From Clostridium sp. CMCC3677 (GTDB lineage: Bacteria > Bacillota > Clostridia > Clostridiales > Clostridiaceae), in NCBI RefSeq assembly GCF_023845585.1, contig NZ_JAMQHS010000017.1, positions 1 through 40,170 on the forward strand: 40,170 nucleotides of DNA, given 5' to 3'. The notes beneath the pieces were generated by a model that searched no databases, had not been told where the DNA came from, and worked only from the letters and a program-made list of their open reading frames with translations. Below are positions 1 to 8,265 of the stretch, piece after piece; position 1 is the stretch's first letter, and each line of letters opens with the position of its first letter. Made by a program: the position numbers and the translations under genes.

Positions 1-131
1 CATTTTAGCTTGCTCCCAATATAAAATTGGGACAAACAGTAAATGTGACAATACCCATTGAGAATTCTCAAAGTCCAATTACAATGCCACTTTACCTATT
101 GCATATATCAACACACATTTAAAACAGAGCC
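1..131 (-). repeat. Palindromic interspersed repeat, copy R1 (cut by window start)
   Basis: This is the left-end part, in reverse orientation, of the family described for the copy at 20051-20268. The terminal AGGCTCTGTTTTAAATG motif and the GTGTTGATATATGCAA arm are both readable on the minus strand (ending at 131), and the inner CCCAAT/ATTGGG hairpin lies near 16-32. The rest of the copy lies outside the window. Confidence 0.85.
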
Positions 132-163
132 TTTTTATTTAAAAGAATTTAATATTCCTAAAG

Positions 164-198
164 AATAAAAAAAACACTAACATTTGTTAGTGTTTTTT
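164..198 (-). terminator. Rho-independent terminator of the 5S/tRNA-Phe unit
   Basis: A 10-bp perfect stem (AACACTAACA / TGTTAGTGTT, loop of 2) directly follows the encoded CCA of tRNA-Phe. On the minus strand it ends in a run of eight T. The hairpin also has T on the other side, so it could work in both directions. Confidence 0.85.
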
Positions 199-274
<76 letters not shown>

Positions 275-280
275 ATGCTT

Positions 281-397
281 ACCTGGCAACGTCTTACTCT
301 CCCACACAGTCTCCCGTGCAGTACCATCAGCGCTGTAGACCTTAACTTTCCTGTTCGGAATGGAGAGGAGTGTTACCTCTACGCCGTCATCACCAGA
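281..397 (-). rRNA. rrf: 5S ribosomal RNA (orphan copy)
   Basis: The minus strand holds a complete, typical clostridial 5S sequence of about 117 nt, beginning TCTGGTGATGACGGCGTAG and ending near TTGCCAGGT. Its internal CCGAACAGGAA and GGGAGACTGTGTGGGAGAG blocks are intact. No 23S gene lies upstream (positions 398-631 are AT-rich non-coding). A consensus promoter sits directly before it, so this 5S is not the tail of a standard rRNA operon within this window. Confidence 0.95.
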
Positions 398-408
398 TCA
401 CAAGTAGT

Positions 409-437
409 ATTATATCTAGATATCACTATTATGTCAA
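409..437 (-). promoter_or_regulatory. Consensus sigma-A promoter for 5S/tRNA-Phe
   Basis: On the minus strand TTGACA (432-437) and TATAAT (409-414) match both consensus hexamers exactly and are separated by 17 bp. The -10 box ends about 11 bp before the mature 5S end. This is the strongest promoter I found in the window and fits an rRNA gene. Confidence 0.93.
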
Positions 438-631
438 CAACTTTTTTAAACTTTTTTGATTTTTTTGTTTTTTTATTTATATTAAGACTTACTATATACT
501 TCTTTAACACTTGATATCACTAGCATTAATAGGATTTTAAATATAATATATAAAAGTATTTATTTTTTAAAATTAAAACCCTATAACTAAAAAATATAGC
601 TTAATTTTAATAAATTTTCTTATTATATTCT

Positions 632-1123
632 CTATTTTCTTGCACATTCTTTTGATTTTTCCAGCAAAATATCTATTCCATGCTTTATATCATTTAATAC
701 AAAATCCAATGCTTCCTTGCATGCTTTTGGACTTCCTGGCAAATTAACTATTAACGTTTTCCCTCTAATTCCAGAAATAGCTCTTGATAACATTGCTCTT
801 TTAGTTATTTGAAGACTATAATATCTTATCGCTTCACATATTCCTGGTGCTTCTCTTTCAATAACTATCCTAGTTACCTCTGGAGTTATATCTCTTGGAG
901 AAAATCCAGTTCCCCCTGTACTTAAAATAAGATTAACATTAAGTTCATCACTCATATATATAAATTCTTTTGACAACATATCCTTATCATCAGGAAGAAT
1001 TATTTGCCTTACAACTTCAAAATCATTACTTTCCACTATTTCCTTTATTACAGCTCCACTTTTATCTTCTCTTTCGCCTGTATATCCTTTATCACTACTT
1101 GTAATAATTCCAACTGTATACAT
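632..1123 (-). CDS. MogA/MoaB family molybdenum cofactor protein
   Basis: A 163-residue single-domain protein of the MoCF-binding (MogA/MoaB) family, which adenylates or binds molybdopterin in the cytoplasm during molybdenum cofactor synthesis. The family signature TGGTG followed by FSPRDITPE is at residues 69-82 and the NLPGSP motif is at 127-132; length fits the family. An upstream TTG would extend the frame, but the ATG at 1123 is preceded by GAGGAGG at good spacing, so I use that start. No other cofactor gene is adjacent and the gene seems monocistronic. I cannot separate MogA from MoaB function by eye. Confidence 0.9.
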   Translation of the reverse strand: MYTVGIITSSDKGYTGEREDKSGAVIKEIVESNDFEVVRQIILPDDKDMLSKEFIYMSDELNVNLILSTGGTGFSPRDITPEVTRIVIEREAPGICEAIRYYSLQITKRAMLSRAISGIRGKTLIVNLPGSPKACKEALDFVLNDIKHGIDILLEKSKECARK

Positions 1124-1702
1124 TAATCCAAACCTCCTCAATATTTATTACTAAAAAAACTTTATTATTTTCCCCCTATTTTAACTAAGTAACTATTATA
1201 AAATTATATCATAATAAAATAAAAACATTTATGCTAAATCCTTCTTATAATTGAGTTTGCACACAACAATGACAGCAAGGAGCTATACATAAATGTTTCA
1301 AAACACAATTATATCAAATGAACTATCAATATACAAATTTTTCAAGCAATTAAATTTTGATTCATATCTAACTCAACCATAATTAAGACATTTAGAAAAT
1401 ATTAGGAATAAAACTTCATAAGTTTTCCACATCATTGAGTGTTGAGGACTTTGACCTTGTAACAGTTAAAGATAAACAATACTATATTTACAAAGCTTGC
1501 CCAAACGGTACGCCGATAAAAGAAATTTTTGAATCATTAAAAATAACTTGAGAATTTGTTTTTTATTCAACTGTAAAACTATTCAAGTAGAAATGCACTA
1601 TCATAGAAAATAAACATTGAAATATATAGGAAATAGCTGTGCGTAAGTCAGAGATAACCATTGTCACTTACTTTAATAACTTTTACTATCCAACTTGTAT
1701 TT
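1124..1702. other. 579-bp gap with no intact gene
   Basis: AT-rich, with one short coding-like remnant (1396-1551, listed separately). The stretch 1640-1675 has a weak GTAAGT/ACTTAC inverted repeat that could belong to the 3' end of the peptide cluster, but it lacks a clear T-run. I see no RNA gene, no repeat copy and no complete small ORF with a ribosome binding site. Confidence 0.5.
1396..1551 (+). pseudogene. Short coding-like remnant, unknown family
   Basis: An open stretch of about 51 codons without a start codon, ending in TGA at 1549-1551. The C-terminal part (DLVTVKDKQYYIYKACPNGT, then a short acidic and basic tail) looks protein-like rather than random AT-rich translation. There is no ribosome binding site and a stop codon closes the frame upstream at 1393. 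I do not recognise the family; it may be the 3' end of a gene lost by rearrangement. Confidence 0.3.
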
Positions 1703-3268
1703 TTAAATTTTCTTATTTTCACAAAGAAGCATATTCAAAATTTGCTTATACAATAAATCAATATCTCTATATCTAAATATTTTACACCCTAGATAAAAAT
1801 CTTTTTTAATATCTTCTTGTGATGTTATAATTAAAGCATGATTAGTACTTATTTTTTCTACACAGCCCTGTATTTCGTGTATATAATCATTTACAAGAAA
1901 AATAGCTTTATCTGGATTTAAACATATATTAATTTTTTTTATCATATTATCATCTTTGTTAATACTTAATCCTAAAATCATAATATCACAATCACAAACT
2001 TCGTATAACATTTCAATTTTATCTTTTATTTCTTTTATATTTGCATCTTTACTAACAGGAATATATTCTAATCCATATAAAATTCCTATTGATTTTGTAC
2101 ATGCACCTACAGCATAATAGCCATCACTTCTAAATTTAGCAGTTAATGTTTCTAATACTTTTATCATCTTACTTTCTGTGTAGTCATAAACTATTATTAA
2201 TGGCACATCCATTTCTTTTGGCGGTGAAGATACTTCATAAAAATGTTTTACTATTAAAGGATGCCAAAATTTAATAATATTATTGAAATATTTACCTTTA
2301 TAACTTTCATCTTGCCACCAATCATCTATAACAACAATGCTTTTTTCAAACTGGTATATAATAGACCTAATTTTTTCACAACTACTTGCTATATTATTTA
2401 ATAAAATTAATGTATCAAATTCATCAACATTTATGTCTTCAATTCTTTTAAAACTCTTAATTTGATTTATATAGGGTGATTCAAAATTACATTCTTTTTC
2501 ATTCATACATAGCAATGCAGCATTACTAACCCAATCTATGTTTTTATAATTATTTACTCTTACTGTATTATCTGAATAATTAATTGAGGATTTATACAAT
2601 TCTTGCTTTATTCCCTCTAAAGTTATATTAGGATGTTTATCTATTATCTTACAAACCTCAGCAGTAATCATTGGTGCTGCATAACTATTACACATGCGTG
2701 TAAGTTTTGATTCATTCCTATTTTTTAATAACATATGTTCACTACAAGCAGTTATTTCAATGCCATCTAAAGGATATAAATTAAAAATATATTCTCCTTC
2801 TTTCAGAACATTATTTTCACTGCATTTTACACCAATAGCATTGCTAAAAGATGCAGGAGATGTAAATATATCTCTATTATTGCATGCAGCTACAATAATA
2901 AGTTCTTTATTATACGCTATATTAATTGTGTCTTTTATCATTTCAAAATCTCTATAATCTATGGTACCAAGGCTAAGATTAGCAACTTGGATACCATTAT
3001 CTATGCACCATTCAATAGCTTTAATAAGTTGTTTATTTATACATTTATGAGTTTTATCATTAAGCACTTTTATACTAGTAAGCATCGCTTTAGGATAATA
3101 TTTTTTTACTATAGCAGCACAAATGGTACCATGACTGTCATTTAATAAATTACATCTATCAACGTTTTGTACTGTAAGATCAGTAGTTATCTCTATACTA
3201 CGTACAATGTCGTATGTATCATAAAGTCCAATACCAATACCATCATCAATTATTGCAACTGCTACCAT
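1703..3268 (-). CDS. Subtilisin-like (S8) serine protease of the peptide cluster, with extra C-terminal domain
   Basis: A 521-residue protein with no signal peptide, so probably cytosolic. Residues 1-235 are an S8 domain: Asp8 in AIIDDG, His46 in NDSHGT, the oxyanion Asn in AACNN (130-131), and Ser195 in CNSYAAP, which departs from the usual GTSMA. Residues about 250-521 are not protease; they align by eye with the middle of the TIGR04066-type protein encoded at 3582-4700 (FDTLILLNN near 284, PLIIVYDYTES at 356, GYYAVGACT at 383). Its ATG directly abuts the stop of the preceding acyl-carrier-related gene (TAAATG). It is the last gene of the cluster. Since the exporter lacks a C39 leader peptidase, this enzyme is the best candidate for leader removal (inference). 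Confidence 0.85.
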   Translation of the reverse strand: MVAVAIIDDGIGIGLYDTYDIVRSIEITTDLTVQNVDRCNLLNDSHGTICAAIVKKYYPKAMLTSIKVLNDKTHKCINKQLIKAIEWCIDNGIQVANLSLGTIDYRDFEMIKDTINIAYNKELIIVAACNNRDIFTSPASFSNAIGVKCSENNVLKEGEYIFNLYPLDGIEITACSEHMLLKNRNESKLTRMCNSYAAPMITAEVCKIIDKHPNITLEGIKQELYKSSINYSDNTVRVNNYKNIDWVSNAALLCMNEKECNFESPYINQIKSFKRIEDINVDEFDTLILLNNIASSCEKIRSIIYQFEKSIVVIDDWWQDESYKGKYFNNIIKFWHPLIVKHFYEVSSPPKEMDVPLIIVYDYTESKMIKVLETLTAKFRSDGYYAVGACTKSIGILYGLEYIPVSKDANIKEIKDKIEMLYEVCDCDIMILGLSINKDDNMIKKINICLNPDKAIFLVNDYIHEIQGCVEKISTNHALIITSQEDIKKDFYLGCKIFRYRDIDLLYKQILNMLLCENKKI

Positions 3269-3565
3269 TTAAACAACTTCCACATCTTTTTGTTGCGATT
3301 CATTATTAATAATTTTAATAATATTGCTTATTGTATTAAATTTAATATTATCAATATCGTCTTCTGAAATAGTAATATCAAATTCTTTTTCAATGTCGCA
3401 TAATAAATAATAAAGATCCCTTGGCGCTAATCCAAATTTATTTCCTAATAAATTATCATCAATATTTATATTAAGTTCATTATTAAATAACTCTATGTCA
3501 AACCTATTCTTAAATATATTATTCAATTTTATATTTATATCTATATTCTCATAAAAATTATTCAC
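3269..3565 (-). CDS. Peptide maturation system acyl-carrier-related protein
   Basis: A 98-residue protein resembling the acyl-carrier-related component that accompanies clostridial Cys-rich peptide clusters (TIGR04069-type, recalled from family knowledge). The C-terminal half has the helix II/III pattern of an acyl carrier protein (DLYYLLCDIEKEFDITI, residues 50-66). The position of the phosphopantetheine Ser, 14 residues before the EF pair, holds Pro48, and no Ser is near, so it probably carries no prosthetic group. I chose GTG at 3565, which has GGAGG eight bases upstream. An in-frame ATG at 3604 lies inside the previous gene and has no ribosome binding site. Confidence 0.75.
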   Translation of the reverse strand: MNNFYENIDINIKLNNIFKNRFDIELFNNELNINIDDNLLGNKFGLAPRDLYYLLCDIEKEFDITISEDDIDNIKFNTISNIIKIINNESQQKDVEVV

Positions 3566-3581
3566 AGTAATTTCCTCCAAA

Positions 3582-4700
3582 CTATATAATTCTACCTTCT
3601 TCATATTCTGCCAATTTATTAACTAAAAAATTAGTCATATTTTGTGCATCATTTTTATCTAAAATATTATAAGCAGGTCGATCTAACTTTTGGTACATTT
3701 TTTTCTTTTCATTTATAACGTCTAAATTCATTACATTATATTGTAATGACTCTTCATATTTACTAGCTCCAATATTTAAAGATGTATTACTAATATTATA
3801 GCAATCTATATCATATCCAAATTTGTATTTACAAGATTTAGATAATAATTTTAAAATTTCTGGTGAACTACTACTATATAATGTACTTAATACAACAACA
3901 TCTGGCATAACAGCTTGTGACACTTCATAAGCTAAAATCCCAAATCTATTTGTAAATTCATGATTAATAGGCATTATACCACCTGGTACACCGATTACTA
4001 TTACATCTGGTACTTCTTTATTTTCAATATTCTTAATATAATGATTAAATAAAATTACTTTTTCTGATTCAGTAATAGATTTACTATTCATAAATTTAGG
4101 AAATGAATGAAATTCCATTAACTCACAATATTGTCGTGTACCTATTTGCGATACTTTATAGCCCATCTTCTCTAAGTTCTCTCTTAGATTTAGTTGTATC
4201 TCAAACTTGTTTGTTCTTTCACATAAACCAAATACTAAAATTATAGGTGTATTAATTGGATAAATTTTTTCAGTTTTAGGGCTTATTATACTATCACTTT
4301 CATCAGTAAAATACTTGAAAAATATATTGTTTTTATTGCAAATATTTGATATTTTATCAATCATTTCGTTTTCAAGTTTTATAGTACATATTATATTTTT
4401 TGAACTTTGAGCTGCTTTAATAATTTTTGGATATACAAATTTATCCAAATTCATTTTCATACTAGAATTAGTAAAAAAAACTGTGTCGCAATTTTCTAGT
4501 GCTTTATTAAAATCACTATCTATAATTATACCAACTGGTTGTCCATTGTCGCTATCACCTGCATCCTTACCGCAAAGTCCCCATCCATTTGGAGAAATAA
4601 TATTAACAATCTTATAATTATTCATAAGATTACTATGTCTTATTAGTGGTACAGATTCAACATCAAATGGATATATCATAGTTTTATACTCATTTTTCAT
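3582..4700 (-). CDS. TIGR04066-type peptide maturation system protein
   Basis: A 372-residue soluble protein. Its neighbours and its sequence (MIYPFDVESVPLIRHSNLMN, residues 8-27; GWGLCGKDAG, 39-48) match my memory of the TIGR04066 family, found beside radical SAM maturases of Cys-rich peptides in clostridia. Its biochemical role is not known to me. Beta-alpha repeats are suggested by CDTVFFTNSS (71-80), TPIILVFGLC (151-160) and the DVIVIGVPGGIMP stretch. The middle and later part is shared with the C-terminal domain of the cluster's S8 protease. A GAGGATG ribosome binding site precedes the ATG at 4700, and it begins 20 bp after the maturase gene. Confidence 0.75.
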   Translation of the reverse strand: MKNEYKTMIYPFDVESVPLIRHSNLMNNYKIVNIISPNGWGLCGKDAGDSDNGQPVGIIIDSDFNKALENCDTVFFTNSSMKMNLDKFVYPKIIKAAQSSKNIICTIKLENEMIDKISNICNKNNIFFKYFTDESDSIISPKTEKIYPINTPIILVFGLCERTNKFEIQLNLRENLEKMGYKVSQIGTRQYCELMEFHSFPKFMNSKSITESEKVILFNHYIKNIENKEVPDVIVIGVPGGIMPINHEFTNRFGILAYEVSQAVMPDVVVLSTLYSSSSPEILKLLSKSCKYKFGYDIDCYNISNTSLNIGASKYEESLQYNVMNLDVINEKKKMYQKLDRPAYNILDKNDAQNMTNFLVNKLAEYEEGRII

Positions 4701-4720
4701 TTTATCATCCTCATTTCTAA

Positions 4721-6157
4721 TTAGTCATTGAATACATTCATTTCTTCGTTTTTGTCAAAATTATGACCAAATTCTTTTAGAAAACAATAATCTTTAAAAT
4801 TCTCTTCTACAGATGCTTTAATACTTTTACAACACTCTTCTCTTTTCTCTTGTGAAAATTCGTTTTCATCAGCTTCTAATAAACCCGCACACATACTACA
4901 ATGTCTTATAGCCCAACAATTTTTACAAGCTTCTTTATTTATCTTACCAAAATTAAAAAGATTCATTACTTTGTTAATATCAAAACCCGTATCTATATGT
5001 CCTATCTCCATAATCTCAGAAGTTTCACTAACCCTCTCACACGGATAGAAAAATCCATCTACATTCATAAATAATCTTTGAGTTCCAGGAATACAAGATC
5101 CACTAGGATGTGCTTTTTCAGGTAACATTTTTTGAGGCATCAAGCTTTCCGAAAGTTTTGATATTTGAGAATATTGTTCAATAATTATTCTAGAACAATT
5201 ATTAGTATTCTTTTTCCTTATTAAATAATAGAAAATTCTAAATAATTCATATCCTGCTTTTAAATAATAATCTTCATTTATTTCAATACTAGATTTTCTA
5301 TTGTTATTAGATATTGTCCCTGATATTATAGCTATATCTTTTATAGCCTCATAATCTAGGAAAAATTTATCTATACAATAAAAATCATTTTCAGTATCAA
5401 TAACTACATTAAAAATAATATTATCTATATATTTTGGAAACTTATTCTTAATATTTATAATATTTTTAATTACCTTATCAAAAGTCCCAGAATTATTCAA
5501 AGCAAGTTTTCTATGATCATCATGTATTTCTTTGGGCCCATCAAGACTAATTGTTAACATTACATCATGTTTATATAAAAACTCTACAATTTGATCAGTT
5601 AATATAGAACCATTTGTGGTAATATAAAATGTTACCTTTTTGCCTTCTGCTTTTTTTTCAGCATAATCAATGCATTTCTTAATAAAATCAAATTCAAGAA
5701 GAGGTTCTCCTCCATAAAAAGCTATATCAATTTTATTAACATTCTTTGAATGACTAATTAGAAAATCAATGCCTTTAAATGCTGTTGAAATACCCATTCT
5801 TTTATTTGAGTGAGTTCTAGTTAAATAGCTACCCGAATAAACACAATATTCACATCTAAAATTACACTGCTGAGTTACCTGTAATATTATCATTCCTACA
5901 TTGCTCTCTAAATGAGATGGCACTATCTCATTATGAGGATTATCTATATATTTTACTCTATTTGAAGATAGAGAATATTCCTTACAAAATTTATTTATTT
6001 CCTCTGAATTTATACAATAATCAACATCATCCTTCATATAATTTTCTAAAGAATTGTATTGTTTATTACTGATGTTTAATATAGTATTTTTATTCGTATC
6101 ATATATATAATACCTATCATTGGTTTTAAAAAGCTTAATCAATGGTTTATCATTCAT
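4721..6157 (-). CDS. ccpM: Radical SAM/SPASM Cys-rich peptide maturase
   Basis: A 478-residue radical SAM enzyme that should bind a [4Fe-4S] cluster and S-adenosylmethionine and modify the peptide encoded just upstream. The cluster motif is CNFRCEYC (Cys98, Cys102, Cys105), GGEP lies at 149-152 and SLDGP at 204-208. A SPASM-type C-terminal region carries Cys355, 373, 411, 414, 420, 423 and a CC pair at 442-443, suited to one or two auxiliary Fe-S clusters. An N-terminal region of about 85 residues may bind the leader. I chose the ATG at 6157 because GAGGA lies eight bases before it; an ATG at 6172 has no ribosome binding site. The CcpM name is from family resemblance and context. Confidence 0.85.
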   Translation of the reverse strand: MNDKPLIKLFKTNDRYYIYDTNKNTILNISNKQYNSLENYMKDDVDYCINSEEINKFCKEYSLSSNRVKYIDNPHNEIVPSHLESNVGMIILQVTQQCNFRCEYCVYSGSYLTRTHSNKRMGISTAFKGIDFLISHSKNVNKIDIAFYGGEPLLEFDFIKKCIDYAEKKAEGKKVTFYITTNGSILTDQIVEFLYKHDVMLTISLDGPKEIHDDHRKLALNNSGTFDKVIKNIINIKNKFPKYIDNIIFNVVIDTENDFYCIDKFFLDYEAIKDIAIISGTISNNNRKSSIEINEDYYLKAGYELFRIFYYLIRKKNTNNCSRIIIEQYSQISKLSESLMPQKMLPEKAHPSGSCIPGTQRLFMNVDGFFYPCERVSETSEIMEIGHIDTGFDINKVMNLFNFGKINKEACKNCWAIRHCSMCAGLLEADENEFSQEKREECCKSIKASVEENFKDYCFLKEFGHNFDKNEEMNVFND

Positions 6158-6262
6158 ATGCATCATCCTCATTTTTTAATATAATCTATAAAATAAAGCG
6201 CAGGATAAGAAATTTCTAACCTACACTTTATTTTAATTTTCAATAGTAATTAACTATAATTA

Positions 6263-6421
6263 TTATGCACCCTTATGTGCAGCATTAAATAATCTGTTAT
6301 TTAATGATTTACGAGCTGCACCTGTACATTTATCGTAACAATTTTCTAATGCATAGCATATATCCTCATATGCCTCTACTGTTTCAATAACTTCACAATT
6401 CTTTTTTCCTAACTTTTTCAT
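6263..6421 (-). CDS. Precursor peptide of the radical SAM cluster (52 aa)
   Basis: A small ORF between the exporter and the maturase, with AGGAGG seven bases before its ATG. The peptide starts MKKLGKKNCEVIETVEAYED and carries Cys9, Cys22, Cys28 and Cys32; after Cys32 it is basic and Gly/Ala/Asn-rich and ends HKGA. The leader-like MKKLGKK...ETVEAY resembles, from memory, precursors of the CLI_3235-type clostridial bacteriocin family that occur with this set of maturation genes. The three Cys spaced 22/28/32 are likely sites for thioether or other radical SAM cross-links (inference). No second copy is visible nearby. Family and core boundary are uncertain; the position, ribosome binding site and cluster context are strong. 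Confidence 0.8.
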   Translation of the reverse strand: MKKLGKKNCEVIETVEAYEDICYALENCYDKCTGAARKSLNNRLFNAAHKGA

Positions 6422-6501
6422 TTTAAAATCCTCCTTATAATTTTAGTTTTTTTATTTTATATTATCATCCAAAATATTTATAGATAACTATAATATAGAT
6501 G

Positions 6502-8265
6502 TTAATAGCTATTACACATTTCATTTGATGGTATATTTATCATATTTTTGTAAAATATATTTCTGTTGTATAATTCAAAATGATTTCCAATATCCTCTAT
6601 TGCACCTTGGTTAATAACTATAATTTTATCAACCTTTGCTAATATATCTGGCTTATGGCTAATTATAATCATTGTTTTATCTTTATAATTTTCTTTAATT
6701 AAATTATTTACATGATATTCAGTTTCAATATCATAATTAGCGGTAGCTTCATCTAATACTAATATCTTAGAATCTCTTAGAAAAGCTCTAGCCATAGCTA
6801 TTTTTTGTCTTTCACCACCAGATAGCTTACTTCCTCTTTCTCCTACGATATTTTCATATTTGTTAGACATTTCTTCAATAAATTTATATGCTCCACTTTT
6901 TTTTATTGCTGAATACATTTCACTATCTGTTTTCTTAGAGTTAAGTATAATATTTTCCCTTATGCTACTATTAAATAAATACACATCTTGGCTTACCAAA
7001 GATATTACTTGTCTATAATCTTTTAATTTAAAAGAATTAATATCTTTTCCATCTAAAAATATACCTCCAGAATCAGGAGTTAAGAATCTTAAAAGCATAT
7101 TAATAACTGTTGTTTTACCGGAACCATTACTGCCAATTATAGCAACCTTTTCTCCTGCATCTATTTTAAAGCTGATATTCTTTAATACAGACTCTTTATC
7201 ATTGTACGAAAATTCTACATTTTTAAATTCAATAGTTCCTAAAACTTCATTTGAATTTAATTTTTGTAATATTTTTTTTTCATTTCTATCCTCAGTTTCC
7301 ATGTCCATAAATTTAAAATATCTTTTTGCAGATGGTATTATACTTGCAAAACTATATCCAATATTCATGATTGCAAATATAGGTCCAGTAACATAGGAAC
7401 TGTATGTTATAAATGCAAATAGCTTTCCAACAGTAAGAGTATTACCTATAATGAAATATCCCCCAATAATATATATTAATGCTGTTATTGTTTGTGTAAA
7501 TACTGTTTCAGAAATTTCATTTGCTTTTCCCAAATATGACATTCCTATATTTTGTTTTATTATCTCTCTTTGTTTTTTTATAAACTCACCTGTTTTTAAT
7601 ATTTCTAATCCCCAAGTTTTTATTTCTTTTATTCCTCCAATAGTATCTCCATACCAACCAGAAAAATCTTCATAACTTTCTATAAATTTTTCAAATAAAT
7701 CTTTTCTCTTTTTAGCAAGATACTTCACAACTAAATATCTTATCGGTGTTACTACCATTACTAAAACGTAAAGTCTCCAATCTATAGTAATTAGTCCTAT
7801 AATTCCGACTATAATTCTAAAAACACTTGTTATAATATAAAATGTACTTTGATCTGCTATTTGAGATATATTACTAATATCTGTTCTTAAGTTACTTATT
7901 ATCTCAGCATAATTTTTACTCCAGAAGAAACTCATTTTCATTTTTAAAATATGCTTAAAAGCTTCCTTTTCAAGATTGTATGATAATAAATTTTCTATAT
8001 AAGTACGATATTTAGTTTCAATTATCCCCAAACCCTGAATAATAGTTATCAAGATCAAATTATAAATAGAATATGTTATAATAAGTTTTAAATTTTTTGA
8101 AAGTAATCCTTCATCTATTAATAGTTGATTAATAAGAGGTGTTAGTATACTTAAGCCAGATGATATTATTATACAAGTAATTACTATGATTATTTTCCAT
8201 CTATATGGTTTAAACAAAGTTATAATCCTATTCATAATTTGCTTGTCCTCTTTTTTTATATTCAT
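6502..8265 (-). CDS. ABC exporter (fused membrane and ATPase domains) of the peptide cluster
   Basis: A 587-residue half-transporter. Residues 1-315 are a six-helix exporter domain and 343-587 the ATPase: Walker A GSNGSGKT (378-385), Q-loop SLVSQD, signature LSGGERQ (481-487), Walker B ILVLDE (501-506), followed by a switch His in ISHKPD. It works as a dimer in the membrane and most probably exports the modified peptide. It lacks an N-terminal C39 peptidase domain, so leader cleavage must come from elsewhere, plausibly the S8 protease of the cluster. It is the first gene of the cluster (GGAGAAGG ribosome binding site) and lies 80 bp before the precursor. It could also export another substrate. 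Confidence 0.88.
   Translation of the reverse strand: MNIKKEDKQIMNRIITLFKPYRWKIIIVITCIIISSGLSILTPLINQLLIDEGLLSKNLKLIITYSIYNLILITIIQGLGIIETKYRTYIENLLSYNLEKEAFKHILKMKMSFFWSKNYAEIISNLRTDISNISQIADQSTFYIITSVFRIIVGIIGLITIDWRLYVLVMVVTPIRYLVVKYLAKKRKDLFEKFIESYEDFSGWYGDTIGGIKEIKTWGLEILKTGEFIKKQREIIKQNIGMSYLGKANEISETVFTQTITALIYIIGGYFIIGNTLTVGKLFAFITYSSYVTGPIFAIMNIGYSFASIIPSAKRYFKFMDMETEDRNEKKILQKLNSNEVLGTIEFKNVEFSYNDKESVLKNISFKIDAGEKVAIIGSNGSGKTTVINMLLRFLTPDSGGIFLDGKDINSFKLKDYRQVISLVSQDVYLFNSSIRENIILNSKKTDSEMYSAIKKSGAYKFIEEMSNKYENIVGERGSKLSGGERQKIAMARAFLRDSKILVLDEATANYDIETEYHVNNLIKENYKDKTMIIISHKPDILAKVDKIIVINQGAIEDIGNHFELYNRNIFYKNMINIPSNEMCNSY

Noticed and set aside
153..170. ATTCCTAAAGAATAAAAAA shared with 17801-17818 as a dispersed repeat
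   Set aside because: Both are short hairpin and A-run sequences next to terminators; convergence in AT-rich DNA is enough to explain the match.
275..514. Open reading frame of 79 codons on plus across the 5S gene
   Set aside because: It lies antisense to 5S rRNA and its promoter; the tail is a poly-F/L translation of AT-rich DNA.
6502..8265. Exporter as a C39 peptidase-containing bacteriocin transporter
   Set aside because: No N-terminal Cys/His protease domain: the membrane domain begins within the first 20-25 residues.
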